Source of the DNA: Agrobacterium cucumeris | GTDB taxonomy: Bacteria > Pseudomonadota > Alphaproteobacteria > Rhizobiales > Rhizobiaceae | DNA length: 64,000 bases | Assembly: GCF_030036535.1 (NCBI RefSeq) | Contig: NZ_CP080388.1 | Location: 310,001 to 374,000, forward strand | Direction: 5' to 3' | Shown here: piece after piece, positions 42,187 to 51,994 of the stretch | Numbering within the stretch: position 1 is the stretch's first letter | Layout of the letters: every line of letters begins with the position of its first letter | Notes under the pieces: model-generated | Seen by the model: only the letters and a program-made list of their open reading frames with translations | Told to the model about the DNA's origin: nothing | Database searches by the model: none | Made by a program: the position numbers and the translations under genes

Positions 42187-44019
42187 TTAGAAGAAAATGG
42201 CCCAGGCGCACAAAATGGCGAGGGAAACGAGAAGCGAGACGAGATAGGGAACGACGGCCCGGAAAAGTGCTGTCGCCGGAATGCGGGTGACGCCGCTGAC
42301 CACGAAGATCAGCATGCCGAGCGGCGGTGTCAGGCCATGGATCATCAGATTGACCACGAGAATGACGCCGAAATGGATGGGATCAATGCCGGCCGCCACG
42401 GCAGCGGGCAGCAGGATCGGCCCGAACAGCAGGATGGCAGCACCAATATCCAGCACCAGACCAACCACGAGCAGGATGAGGTTGGAGAGCAGGAGCACCG
42501 CGATCTTGCTGCCGCCCAGAAGCGTCACAAAATCGGTGACGAGGCCGGAGACATTATCCACCGCCAGCAGGAAGGCGAAAGGCCCCGCCGTGCCGATCAG
42601 AAGACCGATGGCCGCCGCCTCACCCGCCGACTGGCGGAAGGTCGCGAAAATGCGGCCCGCGCCCAGCCGGTAACCGAAACCGAGAAACAGCGTGTAGAGA
42701 GCGGCAAGGGCCGCAGCTTCCGTGGTGGTGACAACACCGATGCGGATGCCGACCACCACGATGACGCCAAGCCCGAAGGCAGGTATCGCGGCCACGGCCG
42801 AACGCCAGCGTTCGCTGCCTGTCGCCCGCGGCAGGGTATCGACGCTGCGCACGCTGAGATGGATCGCCACCGCAAGGCAGATTGCCATAAGTCCGCCCGC
42901 GAAGAAGCCACCGACCAGCAACGAGCCGACCGACAGATTGGTGGCCGTTGCGAGGATGAGAAAGGCGATGGAAGGCGGAATGACATTGTCCAGCACCGAG
43001 GTAGCGGCAATGATCGCGCCCGCCTGCGCCGGCGGATAGCCGTGCTTCACCAGTTCCGGCTGGAAGGTGGAAGCCCCGAAGGCGGCATTGGCGACCGAGG
43101 AGCCGGATGCGCCGGAAAACAGCACGCTGGTCAGAAGCGTCGTCTGCGCCAGCCCTGCCCGCCGGTGGCCGACCATGGAGGCGGCAAAACGAACCAGCTG
43201 GTTGGCGACGCCCGATTCCGTCAGCAGGCTTCCGGCCAGCAGGAAGAAGGGAATGGCCAGCAGCAGGAATTTCGACATGCCCGTCACCGTCGAGGACACG
43301 ATGGCCGGCTCTGGCAAGGTGCTGCCGAAGGCGATCGCCACATAGGCAGCGGCAAGGAAGGCATGGGCAAGCGGTGCGGCCAGAACCAGTCCCACGGCCG
43401 CCGTCAGCGCCAGAAACAGGCTCGGCGGCAGGCTCGTATCGACAAACAGTTCCGGCAGGCCGACATAAGAAACCACCGCGATGGCGACGGAAAGCAGAAC
43501 GGCAAGCGCCTTGCCTTCACCGACCCGTTGAAGCGCCAGATAGACAAAGATCAGCGCGCCGCCTGCACCGAGAAAACCGAAGCGCACCCATTCCGGCAGA
43601 CCGAGCGTTGGCGATGTGCCACCCAGCATGGCCGCAATTTCCACCCCGCCGAAAGCGAGGATGAGGGCTGCGACGAAGGAAAAGGCATCGGCCAGAACTT
43701 CGGTTGCGGCATGAAAGCGTTCCGGCAGGAAGCGCACGAATACATCCAGCCGCATGGCCAGAGCGCTCTTGAGGCTGAGCGGCGCGCCGACTGCGATCAT
43801 CGCCACATTGAGCCAGATGCCCAGATCTTCCGCCCCGATGAAACCGGTATGGAACAGATATCGCAGGGCGACATTGACCAGCACCACCACAAGAAGCGTT
43901 GCAAGGATGGCTGCGGCAATCGCGCCCAGCGCCTTGTCCAGAACGGCAAGCGCCCGTTCGGCCACGCGTTGTGGACCGAAGCGCCGTTGCGCGATTGTTG
44001 TTGCCGGACTTGCCGTCAT
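42187..44019 (-). CDS. TRAP transporter fused small and large permease (DctQM fusion)
   Basis: 610 residues. Residues about 20-170 correspond to a DctQ subunit (VNVALRYLFHTGFIGAEDLGIWLNVAMI) and about 190-610 to a DctM subunit (AIPFFLLAGSLLTESGVANQLV; TSVLFSGASGSSVANAAFGA; TSVLDNVIPPSIAFLI; HGLTPPLGMLIFV), with a linking hydrophobic region. It couples uptake to the sodium gradient. MTASPATT at 44019 is chosen; the longest frame extends 37 residues into the upstream gene. It starts 28 bases after the oxygenase gene. Confidence 0.92.
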   Translation of the reverse strand: MTASPATTIAQRRFGPQRVAERALAVLDKALGAIAAAILATLLVVVLVNVALRYLFHTGFIGAEDLGIWLNVAMIAVGAPLSLKSALAMRLDVFVRFLPERFHAATEVLADAFSFVAALILAFGGVEIAAMLGGTSPTLGLPEWVRFGFLGAGGALIFVYLALQRVGEGKALAVLLSVAIAVVSYVGLPELFVDTSLPPSLFLALTAAVGLVLAAPLAHAFLAAAYVAIAFGSTLPEPAIVSSTVTGMSKFLLLAIPFFLLAGSLLTESGVANQLVRFAASMVGHRRAGLAQTTLLTSVLFSGASGSSVANAAFGASTFQPELVKHGYPPAQAGAIIAATSVLDNVIPPSIAFLILATATNLSVGSLLVGGFFAGGLMAICLAVAIHLSVRSVDTLPRATGSERWRSAVAAIPAFGLGVIVVVGIRIGVVTTTEAAALAALYTLFLGFGYRLGAGRIFATFRQSAGEAAAIGLLIGTAGPFAFLLAVDNVSGLVTDFVTLLGGSKIAVLLLSNLILLVVGLVLDIGAAILLFGPILLPAAVAAGIDPIHFGVILVVNLMIHGLTPPLGMLIFVVSGVTRIPATALFRAVVPYLVSLLVSLAILCAWAIFF

Positions 44020-44047
44020 GTTGTTCTTCTCCACTCCCGCACCATGC

Positions 44048-45175
44048 TCAGGAGGCCTTGGCCGAGAGGTCGCGGTCGAACAGGGTCGACCAGGTGAATT
44101 GTTTCGCCGCTGACACTTCCCGCGATACATCGAGGCGTGGCAGAACCTTTTCGCCGAAGCGGAAGGCTTCCTCCAGCAATGGCATGCCCGAGAGGATAAA
44201 GGTGTTCACGCCCGCCTTCTTATAGGCCTCCAGCGTGCGGATGACAGTATCCGGCGAACCGACAATCGCGGTTCCCGGGCCCGGACGGACAAGCCCGATG
44301 CCGGCCCAGAGATTGGGGGCGATTTCCAGATCGCGCAGGTTTTCCGGTTTCTGCCCGCCATGCATCGCCGTCATGCGCTGCTGGCCGACGGAATCGGTCT
44401 TGCCGACAAAACGCTGGTTGGCGGCAATCGCACGCTCATCCATGCGCCCGTAAAGGTCGGCGGCGGCGGCCCAGGCCTCTTCATCGGTGTCACGCACGAT
44501 GACATAGAGCCGAATGCCATATTCCAGTTCGCGGCCAAGCTGTTCCGCCCGCGCCTTGACGAGATCGACCTTCGCGCCGATCTGATCGGGCGTTTCACCC
44601 CAGGAGAGATAGGTCTCGACATGTTTGGCGGCAACATCGATGGCCTTGTCCGAAGAACCGCCGAACCACAAGGGCGGCGGTTCTATGCCCTGCCCCACCG
44701 GCAGCGCGAGTTTAGCACCCTCGGTCTGGAAATGCCGCCCCTTGAAATCCACCGTCTCGCCGGCGAAAAGCCGGTGCCAGATCTGCAGATATTCATCCGC
44801 CATGTCGTAACGCTCATCATGCGGCATGGTCATGCCGTAAGCGCCGAGCATCTTCGCATCGCCAGAGACGACATTGATCAGCAGGCGGCCGCGCGAAAAC
44901 TCCTGGAGCGTCGCCGCCATCTTGGCAAGCAGCGTCGGCGCAATCAGGCCCGGATGGATGGCAACCAGCAGTTTAAGCCGCTCGGTATGGGAGAGCAGTG
45001 CGCCCGCCAGAACCCAGACATCATGCGCGCCGGTGGCAAACAGCGCGCCGGTATAACCCAGCTGATCGTAAGCCAGCGCCAGCTGCTTGTAATAACCGAG
45101 ATCGACCTTGCGGGAGCCTTCCGGCTGCCAGGGATAAGCGCCATCGGGTGCGCACATGTACCAGAAAACATTCAT
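44048..45175 (-). CDS. SsuD-like FMNH2-dependent monooxygenase (bacterial luciferase-like family)
   Basis: 375 residues, closely matching the SsuD layout: FWYMCAPDG, EGSRKVDLGYYKQLALAYDQLGY, INVVSGDAKML, PPLWFGGSSDKAI, TYLSWGETPDQI, TDSVGQQRMTAMHGGQ, NLWAGIGLVRPGPGTAIVG. SsuD enzymes cleave alkanesulfonates to aldehyde and sulfite using FMNH2 from a separate reductase, which is not encoded here. Compared with E. coli SsuD from memory, Cys54, His11, His228, Tyr331 and His333 appear replaced (TGAHDVW, CAPDG, IRLYVIVR, SGMPLLEEAF), while Arg226 and Arg297 are kept. The substrate is therefore probably different. Confidence 0.9.
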   Translation of the reverse strand: MNVFWYMCAPDGAYPWQPEGSRKVDLGYYKQLALAYDQLGYTGALFATGAHDVWVLAGALLSHTERLKLLVAIHPGLIAPTLLAKMAATLQEFSRGRLLINVVSGDAKMLGAYGMTMPHDERYDMADEYLQIWHRLFAGETVDFKGRHFQTEGAKLALPVGQGIEPPPLWFGGSSDKAIDVAAKHVETYLSWGETPDQIGAKVDLVKARAEQLGRELEYGIRLYVIVRDTDEEAWAAAADLYGRMDERAIAANQRFVGKTDSVGQQRMTAMHGGQKPENLRDLEIAPNLWAGIGLVRPGPGTAIVGSPDTVIRTLEAYKKAGVNTFILSGMPLLEEAFRFGEKVLPRLDVSREVSAAKQFTWSTLFDRDLSAKAS

Positions 45176-46038
45176 CTGTCACCTCCGACGCTGGCTGATT
45201 GCGGGGCCGGGTTTTGCCCGGTCTGAACCGGTAAAGAGAAATGGCCGTGCCTGTAAAGCGTATCGGCCTCCTCCTGCTGTTCGGCAAGGATATTTTCAGC
45301 GGCGGGCACCACGGAAAGATCGCGTGAGCGCAGCACCTTCGCCCAGGATGCCGCATCACCCTCACTGCCCGGTTCGGCGGCAAGCAGCGCCGCAGCCGTG
45401 TCGATATCCGCCATGACGGCCCGGCCGACGCGGTCCAGTTCGGCCGCAATCGCCTGTCGTGTCTCCTGCGCTATATTGTGACGCGCCAGCGTCCAGAACA
45501 GCGATCGGTTGGGAATGGTTGAACCGCAGCGGACCAGAAGGCTGATCTCCTCATGGGTCAGGGCCTTTTCCAGCCGTGGCGACATCGTTACCCAGGCATC
45601 GACACGGCCTTCCACGAGGTCGAGCAGGCTGTCGCTGTCACCGCTTTCAATCCGCGTCACATCCGAAAGACCAAGACCGGCCCCTTCCAGGCTACGGGCC
45701 AGAAGATAGGTGTGAAACGATCCGTCGATCAGCGATATGCGCTTTCCCGAGAGATCAGCGGCAGAACGGATCGGGCTGTCGCGCCGCACGAGGATCGCGC
45801 CATTGGCGGGCCTCGGCGCGGAAGCGGCGATATAGACCGCCGCAAGCCCGCGCGCATCCGCCTCAATGGGCGGCGTCGAGCCGGTGCCACCGAAATGGAT
45901 GTCGCCCTTTTCCAGCAGGGCCGCCGTATCGCGTCCTTCGCGATAGGTCACGAATTCCGGATTAAATTGCTCGAAAGCGCCGGGCCAGAGCCGGGCGAGC
46001 CGTAAATGCAGATTGTTGGGATGGACCCCGATTTTCAT
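45172..46038 (-). CDS. SsuA/TauA-fold protein without signal peptide
   Basis: 288 residues beginning MKIGVHPNNLHLRLARLWPG. The fold is that of aliphatic sulfonate or nitrate binding proteins: KGDIHFGGTGSTPPIEADARGL, VRRDSPIRSAADLSGKRISLI, HTYLLARSLEGAGL, VEGRVDAWVTMSP. There is no signal peptide, and an in-frame TGA four codons upstream excludes a longer product, so it is cytoplasmic. GAGGTG precedes the ATG. No ABC permease or ATPase for it is present; the stop overlaps the monooxygenase start by four bases. It could be an enzyme of the DszB kind, a sensor or a carrier; its role is open. Confidence 0.85.
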   Translation of the reverse strand: MKIGVHPNNLHLRLARLWPGAFEQFNPEFVTYREGRDTAALLEKGDIHFGGTGSTPPIEADARGLAAVYIAASAPRPANGAILVRRDSPIRSAADLSGKRISLIDGSFHTYLLARSLEGAGLGLSDVTRIESGDSDSLLDLVEGRVDAWVTMSPRLEKALTHEEISLLVRCGSTIPNRSLFWTLARHNIAQETRQAIAAELDRVGRAVMADIDTAAALLAAEPGSEGDAASWAKVLRSRDLSVVPAAENILAEQQEEADTLYRHGHFSLPVQTGQNPAPQSASVGGDR

Positions 46039-46063
46039 GTCGACACCTCATTTCGCAATCAAT

Positions 46064-46077
46064 CTACTTTTTTATAG
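46064..46077. promoter_or_regulatory. AT-rich element A in the ArsR divergent promoter
   Basis: CTACTTTTTTATAG lies 26 bases before the leftward operon start. Almost the same sequence, TTACTTTTTTATAG, recurs at 46214-46227 before the ArsR gene. The pair fits operator sites of a regulator serving both directions. Confidence 0.5.
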
Positions 46078-46127
46078 AGTGTCTTCGAGGAACGTTTTGG
46101 CGATCCTCAGCCGGAAAGCGAAAGAGA

Positions 46128-46150
46128 AATCTACTAATCCTGTAGATTTT
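46128..46150. promoter_or_regulatory. Inverted repeat in the ArsR divergent promoter
   Basis: AAATCTAC and GTAGATTT are perfect 8-base arms separated by TAATCCT. The site lies midway between the two divergent genes and shares the TCTAC core of element A. Confidence 0.6.
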
Positions 46151-46212
46151 AAAAATTCTGCAGCCGACTAAAAACGACCTGCATCAAGCCATTGAAATTT
46201 ATCAGCATACAA

Positions 46213-46227
46213 TTTACTTTTTTATAG
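46213..46227. promoter_or_regulatory. AT-rich element B in the ArsR divergent promoter
   Basis: TTTACTTTTTTATAG matches element A in 13 of 14 core bases. It lies just before the GTG start of the ArsR-family gene, which is consistent with autoregulation. Confidence 0.5.
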
Positions 46228-46249
46228 TCTGAAACAGGGACCAGTAGTT

Positions 46250-46615
46250 GTGACGAAACCGGTTTCCAATCTCATCTGCCGCAGCGTGGTGGAAGCGAGC
46301 GAGCTTTTGAAGCTTGTCGCCAACGCCAACCGTCTGGCCATCGTCTGTTACCTCATGGAAACGGAAGCGTCTGTTTCCGCACTGGAATATGAACTTGGTA
46401 TCCAGCAGCCAACGCTTTCGCAGCAGCTCGCCGAATTGCGCGACGCCGGTATCATTGAAGGCACACGGGAAGGCAAGGCGGTGATCTATCGTGTCACCGA
46501 TCCGCGCATTATCCAGCTGGTTCTGACCCTGCGTGGTCTTTACAAGGACCTTTCCGATGTGACGGGCAAGAAAGGCCGTCGCGCCTTGCCGCTGGATGAG
46601 GCGATGTTCGACTGA
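46250..46615 (+). CDS. ArsR-family transcriptional regulator (BigR/SqrR-like)
   Basis: 121 residues from a GTG start at 46250, with AGGGA 12 bases before. The winged helix core is LLKLVANANRLAIVCYLME, SVSALEYELGIQQPTLSQQLAELRDAGII and EGKAVIYRVTDPR. Cysteines occur at residues 10 and 33; Cys33 in AIVCYL aligns with the first redox cysteine of BigR/SqrR persulfide sensors, but the second one near the C-terminus is missing. It precedes a GST gene by one base and diverges from the putative sulfur operon, so a sulfur-responsive role is plausible but inferred. Confidence 0.88.
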   Translation: MTKPVSNLICRSVVEASELLKLVANANRLAIVCYLMETEASVSALEYELGIQQPTLSQQLAELRDAGIIEGTREGKAVIYRVTDPRIIQLVLTLRGLYKDLSDVTGKKGRRALPLDEAMFD

Positions 46616-46616
46616 C

Positions 46617-47242
46617 ATGATCGACCTTTACACCTGGATCACGCCCAACGGCCTCAAAATCTCGGTTGCGCTGGAAGAACTCGGCCTGCCCTATCGCAGC
46701 CACGCCATCGACATCGAAAAAGGCGAGCAGTTCGCGGCCGATTATATCCGCATCAATCCCGGCTCGAAAATTCCGGCAATCATCGACAATGACAACGGCA
46801 CCGTCCTGACGGAATCGAACGCGATCCTCCTCTATCTCGCCGAAAAAGCCGACCGGCTTCTGCCCGCCTCCGCCACCGAGCGACTGATCGTCATGGAATG
46901 GCTGATGTGGCAGGCCGCCAATTTCGGCCCGACACTCGGTTATGCCCATTATTTCCTGACTTATAATGCCGGAGAGGCCCCCTTTGCCGAGGCACGTTTT
47001 GCCGCGGATGTGGAGCGCCTCTATCGGACATTGAACGACCGTTTAACGGGGCGGGAATATGTGGCGGGAGATTTTTCCATCGCCGATATCGCCATCTGGC
47101 CATGGGTCTCGCGTTTCGCGCGCCACAAAATCAATCTCGATGAATTTCCGGCGGTACAGCGGTGGTATCGCCAGCTTGGACAGCGGGAAAGTTTTAAGCG
47201 CGGTTATCGCGTCCCCTTCGCAACGTCGGACGTACCGGGGTT

Positions 47243-47246
<4 letters not shown>
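46617..47246 (+). CDS. Glutathione S-transferase family protein
   Basis: 209 residues with an N-terminal thioredoxin-like domain (MIDLYTWITPNGLKISVALEELGLPY; SKIPAIIDNDNGTVLTESNAILLYLAEK) and an all-helical C-terminal domain (EWLMWQAANFGPTLGYAHYF; VAGDFSIADIAIWPW). The TPNG motif near residue 9 is that of the YfcG/Nu-class enzymes, which act on disulfides and glutathionyl compounds. It is translated directly after the ArsR gene and its stop overlaps that of the convergent ABC ATPase gene by four bases. Confidence 0.92.
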
Positions 47247-49078
<1,832 letters not shown>

Positions 49079-49134
49079 GATCGTTCCCTTTTCTTTATTC
49101 TGGTTGCAATGCTTGGGCGGGCAGTTACCGCGGG

Positions 49135-49257
49135 TTTCTTCTCCCCGAGGGGGAGAAGGTGGCCCGAAGGGTCGGATGAGGGGGCAACGTCAGCGATGGA
49201 CCGCACCCTTGCCCCCTCATCCCGCTGCCGCGACCTTCTCCCCGGCGGGGAGAAGAA
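49135..49257. repeat. TTTCTTCTCCCC-type intergenic palindromic element, copy 2
   Basis: It shares the arms and the inner blocks (GGTGGCCCGAAGGGTCGGAT, GCCCCCTCATCCCG) with the element at 10750-10873. It lies between the PLP-enzyme gene and the ABC ATPase gene on their common strand, which may uncouple their expression. Confidence 0.8.
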
Positions 49258-49293
49258 GCTCGCGGCACCCGCTCGTTCCATATGCAGTCGTTA

Positions 49294-50490
49294 TTAGTCC
49301 GGCCAGCGCAGCATGCCGTCGAAACGGTGGCGGCTGCGGTCTTCGAACGGCGTGGCAATCACCTCGTTGGAGGCGCGCGCCTTATCCAGCTCTTCCGCCA
49401 GGCGGGAAGCCACGATGGTTTCCTGGCCGGGATGCAGGTTGCAGGGGTCGAGATAGAAATAGCGGTGTTCAACCTCATGATCGCGGGCAATGATCGGCGG
49501 ATTGCCCTTGGCCAGCGCCGTCGTAAGGTCCCATGCGGTGATATGGGCTTCTTCGGCATCGATGATGACGCGAAGCCGGTCGAGCGGGTTATTGGTCGGG
49601 TCGGGCTCGATCAGCGCCGTCACGCCGGGGCGTCCATCCAGCGTCTTTTTCCAGAGGTTGAGATAGCCGGTTTCACGCTCGCGGATGCCGTCATGGTCAC
49701 GCTTTTCCCAGGCTTCCAGCGCCGCCATGACGCCATAAATGCTTTCCTTGCCGACCTTCATGCCGCGGCCGATGCCCATATTCTGGAGGAAAGCATTGCG
49801 CACCAGTTCCTTTTTGCCGGCGACGATGCCGGAAGTGGGACCGCCAAGGAACTTGTGGCCGGAATAGAGGACAACATCCGCGCCCGTCGCCAGAAACAGC
49901 TCCAGGTCATATTCGGACGCCGCATCGACGATAACAGGAACGCCCTTGGCGTGGGCAATCTCGACGAATTCGGAAAGGTGCAGCAGACCGTAATTCACCA
50001 CATGGTGCGAGACGACATAGACCGCCGCCGCCGTCTTTTCGGTGATGGCGTTTTCCATGTGGAAACGATGGGTCGATGTCGCCTGCCCGATCAGCACCAC
50101 CTTGCCGCCACCGAGGCGGATTGCCTGATCCACCGGCGCGCCATAGCTCACCACATGCCCCATCTGCACCAGAACTTCGTTCTTCTCAGGCGCGACATCG
50201 GGCAGCTTTTCGATGGCCAGCAGATTATTGCCGGTAATGGCGCCTGCTACAGCAAGGCTGATGCCGGAGGAGCAGGACGCCGTGACGAAACCAGCCTCGC
50301 CGCCCGTCAGTCTTGCAATGATCGCGCTAGCCTTGCGTTGCAGATCATTGATCTCGACGAATTGCGGCAGGATGGCCGCCATGGCCTGCACGGCCTCGGG
50401 AACGACAATCGACGCGCCGAGCGAGGTCATGGTGCCCGAGACGTTGATGACCGGGCGAAGGCCGATCCTGCTTCTGATATCCTCGGTCAT
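49294..50490 (-). CDS. SelA-related pyridoxal-phosphate enzyme
   Basis: 398 residues related to selenocysteine synthase SelA but of the free-standing metabolic subgroup (D-glucosaminate-6-phosphate ammonia-lyase-like). Landmarks are [23 protein letters not shown] near residue 14, [51 protein letters not shown] and the PLP lysine in [21 protein letters not shown] at 50490 has GGAGAAAGAC. It typically occurs with the amidohydrolase family encoded at 51995. The substrate is unknown; an amino acid or amino-sugar derivative is likely. Confidence 0.88.
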   Translation of the reverse strand: MTEDIRSRIGLRPVINVSGTMTSLGASIVVPEAVQAMAAILPQFVEINDLQRKASAIIARLTGGEAGFVTASCSSGISLAVAGAITGNNLLAIEKLPDVAPEKNEVLVQMGHVVSYGAPVDQAIRLGGGKVVLIGQATSTHRFHMENAITEKTAAAVYVVSHHVVNYGLLHLSEFVEIAHAKGVPVIVDAASEYDLELFLATGADVVLYSGHKFLGGPTSGIVAGKKELVRNAFLQNMGIGRGMKVGKESIYGVMAALEAWEKRDHDGIRERETGYLNLWKKTLDGRPGVTALIEPDPTNNPLDRLRVIIDAEEAHITAWDLTTALAKGNPPIIARDHEVEHRYFYLDPCNLHPGQETIVASRLAEELDKARASNEVIATPFEDRSRHRFDGMLRWPD

Positions 50491-50529
50491 GTCTTTCTCC
50501 TGTCTTTGCGATGCGATAGGCATCGACAT

Positions 50530-50548
50530 ATATGCCATAATAATGTAA
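50530..50548. promoter_or_regulatory. Candidate IclR operator at the SelA-like/IclR divergent promoter
   Basis: ATATGCCATAATAATGTAA, read in reverse complement, matches the 19-mer at 56862-56880 before the ABC binding-protein gene in 16 of 19 positions, with an identical CATTATTATG core. This suggests that both transcription units are controlled by the IclR protein encoded here. Confidence 0.6.
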
Positions 50549-50577
50549 TAGCTTCTCAAAACCATGAGGAGCCAAAA

Positions 50578-51414
50578 TTGGACGCCCATAGACTGGACGA
50601 AATGCCTTCAACCGCCGTGTCTCCCACGGAGGAAAATCCGGACGCGAAGACGGCCAAGCGCTCGCGCGTCAGCGGCATCGACCGCGCGCTTCAGGTTATT
50701 GATTACCTTTACGAAACCGGATCGCCAGCCGGCGCTTACGCGATTGCCAAGGCGATCAAGGCGCCGCTTTCCACCGTCTATGTGATCATCGACGATCTCG
50801 TCGAAAAGAACATGCTGGCGCGCAATGCCGATGGCAATATCTGGCTCGGCGCGCGGCTTTACCATTATGGCCTTGCTTATGCCCGCTCGCTGGATTTCAT
50901 GGGTGTCGCTACCCACGAAATGCACGATCTGTGCCGCCATGCGGGCGAGACCGTGCAGCTTTGCGGCCGCGATGGCGACCATATGCTTGTTCTGGCCATG
51001 GCCGATGGTCCAAGCCATTTTCAGGTCGCGTCGCGCGTCGGCACCCGTGTTCCCCTGAACTGGACGGCCTCCGGCCGCCTGCTCGTCGGTCATTTGCCGG
51101 AGGCGGAGCGTGTCGAACTGTTCAAGCGCTGCGCCCGCACCTCGCCCACCGGCCGCGCGGAAATCAACCCGGAGACCCTGTCGCAATCGGCAGGTGCCGC
51201 TTTCCATGACCGCCTGTCGATACAGGTCGCCGAATCCGATTACGCCGTCGCCTGCATTGCCTCGCCGATCTGCGACAACAGGGGCGAATGCGTTGCGACG
51301 ATTTCCATCGTGCTGCCGGAACAGAAGGTGCTGGCGGATGAAAACCATTACACCGAACAGGTCAGGGTCTCGGCAGAACGGATCGAAAAGCTGATGGGCT
51401 GGCGCAACCATTAA
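50578..51414 (+). CDS. IclR-family transcriptional regulator
   Basis: 278 residues. After a charged tail comes the winged helix ([20 protein letters not shown], then [28 protein letters not shown], about residues 32-80), followed by the effector domain ([62 protein letters not shown]). I propose the TTG at 50578 because GAGGAG sits six bases before it; the ATG at 50602 has only a weak site. The frame stays open far upstream, but that part is antisense to the PLP-enzyme gene. Probable regulator of the flanking transport and catabolic genes. Confidence 0.9.
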   Translation: MDAHRLDEMPSTAVSPTEENPDAKTAKRSRVSGIDRALQVIDYLYETGSPAGAYAIAKAIKAPLSTVYVIIDDLVEKNMLARNADGNIWLGARLYHYGLAYARSLDFMGVATHEMHDLCRHAGETVQLCGRDGDHMLVLAMADGPSHFQVASRVGTRVPLNWTASGRLLVGHLPEAERVELFKRCARTSPTGRAEINPETLSQSAGAAFHDRLSIQVAESDYAVACIASPICDNRGECVATISIVLPEQKVLADENHYTEQVRVSAERIEKLMGWRNH

Positions 51415-51420
51415 ACGGCC

Positions 51421-51915
51421 TCACCCCTTGAGCGCGACGATGGCTTCGATCTCAACGGTGATGTTGCCCGGCAATGAGCCGAAACCCACGGCGGAGCGGG
51501 CATGTTGTCCCGCATCGCCGAACACATCGATGAAGAGATCGGAGCAGCCATTGATAACGCTCGGGTGATCGCGGAAATCGCTGACGGCATTGACCATGCC
51601 GAGCAGCTTGACCACTTTTTTCACCCGCGACAGATCACCCAGCGCCTCATGCATGACGGCAAGCAGATTGATGCCGGTGAGACGCGCATGATTATAGGCC
51701 TCTTCCAGCCCGATTTCCGCGCCCACCTTGCCGGCATAGAGATGGCCGTTTTCTTCCCGCGGCCCCTGGCCCGAGAGATAAAGCATGTTGCCTTCCACCA
51801 CATGGGTGACGAAATTGGCAATTGGCGGCGGCGGCGGCGGCAGGGAGATGCCGAGCGCAGCGAGCCGGTCATAGGGCGAAAGGTGCCCTTCTGCATCAAG
51901 CGAAGACTGTTTCAC
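51421..51915 (-). CDS. RidA/YjgF-family protein
   Basis: 164 residues, slightly longer than RidA itself because of an N-terminal extension with a run of prolines (ISLPPPPPPIANF). The family core is VVEGNMLYLSGQGPREENG, GLEEAYNHARLTGINLLAVMHEALGD and RSAVGFGSLPGNITVEIEAIVAL; Arg in HARSAVGF takes the place of the catalytic arginine region. RidA proteins hydrolyse reactive enamines/imines released by PLP enzymes, which fits the neighbouring SelA-like lyase. It ends 6 bases from the convergent IclR gene. Confidence 0.92.
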   Translation of the reverse strand: MKQSSLDAEGHLSPYDRLAALGISLPPPPPPIANFVTHVVEGNMLYLSGQGPREENGHLYAGKVGAEIGLEEAYNHARLTGINLLAVMHEALGDLSRVKKVVKLLGMVNAVSDFRDHPSVINGCSDLFIDVFGDAGQHARSAVGFGSLPGNITVEIEAIVALKG

Positions 51916-51994
51916 GCGAATTCCTCATAATGCCGGGACGGGTATCCCGTAATGTCTGCGGAAGGCGGAGCGTGCCCCGCCATTCCATTCGGGT

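Noticed and set aside
41953..44097. 714-codon plus-strand frame opposite the TRAP QM fusion
   Set aside because: Composition (Gln, Arg, Asp, Glu, His) is that of an antisense shadow of a membrane protein gene, and no family is recognisable.
49282..50577. In-frame N-terminal extension of the IclR gene giving a 710-residue product
   Set aside because: The extension is antisense to the SelA-like gene. IclR proteins normally start near the helix-turn-helix, and a strong ribosome site precedes the TTG at 50578.
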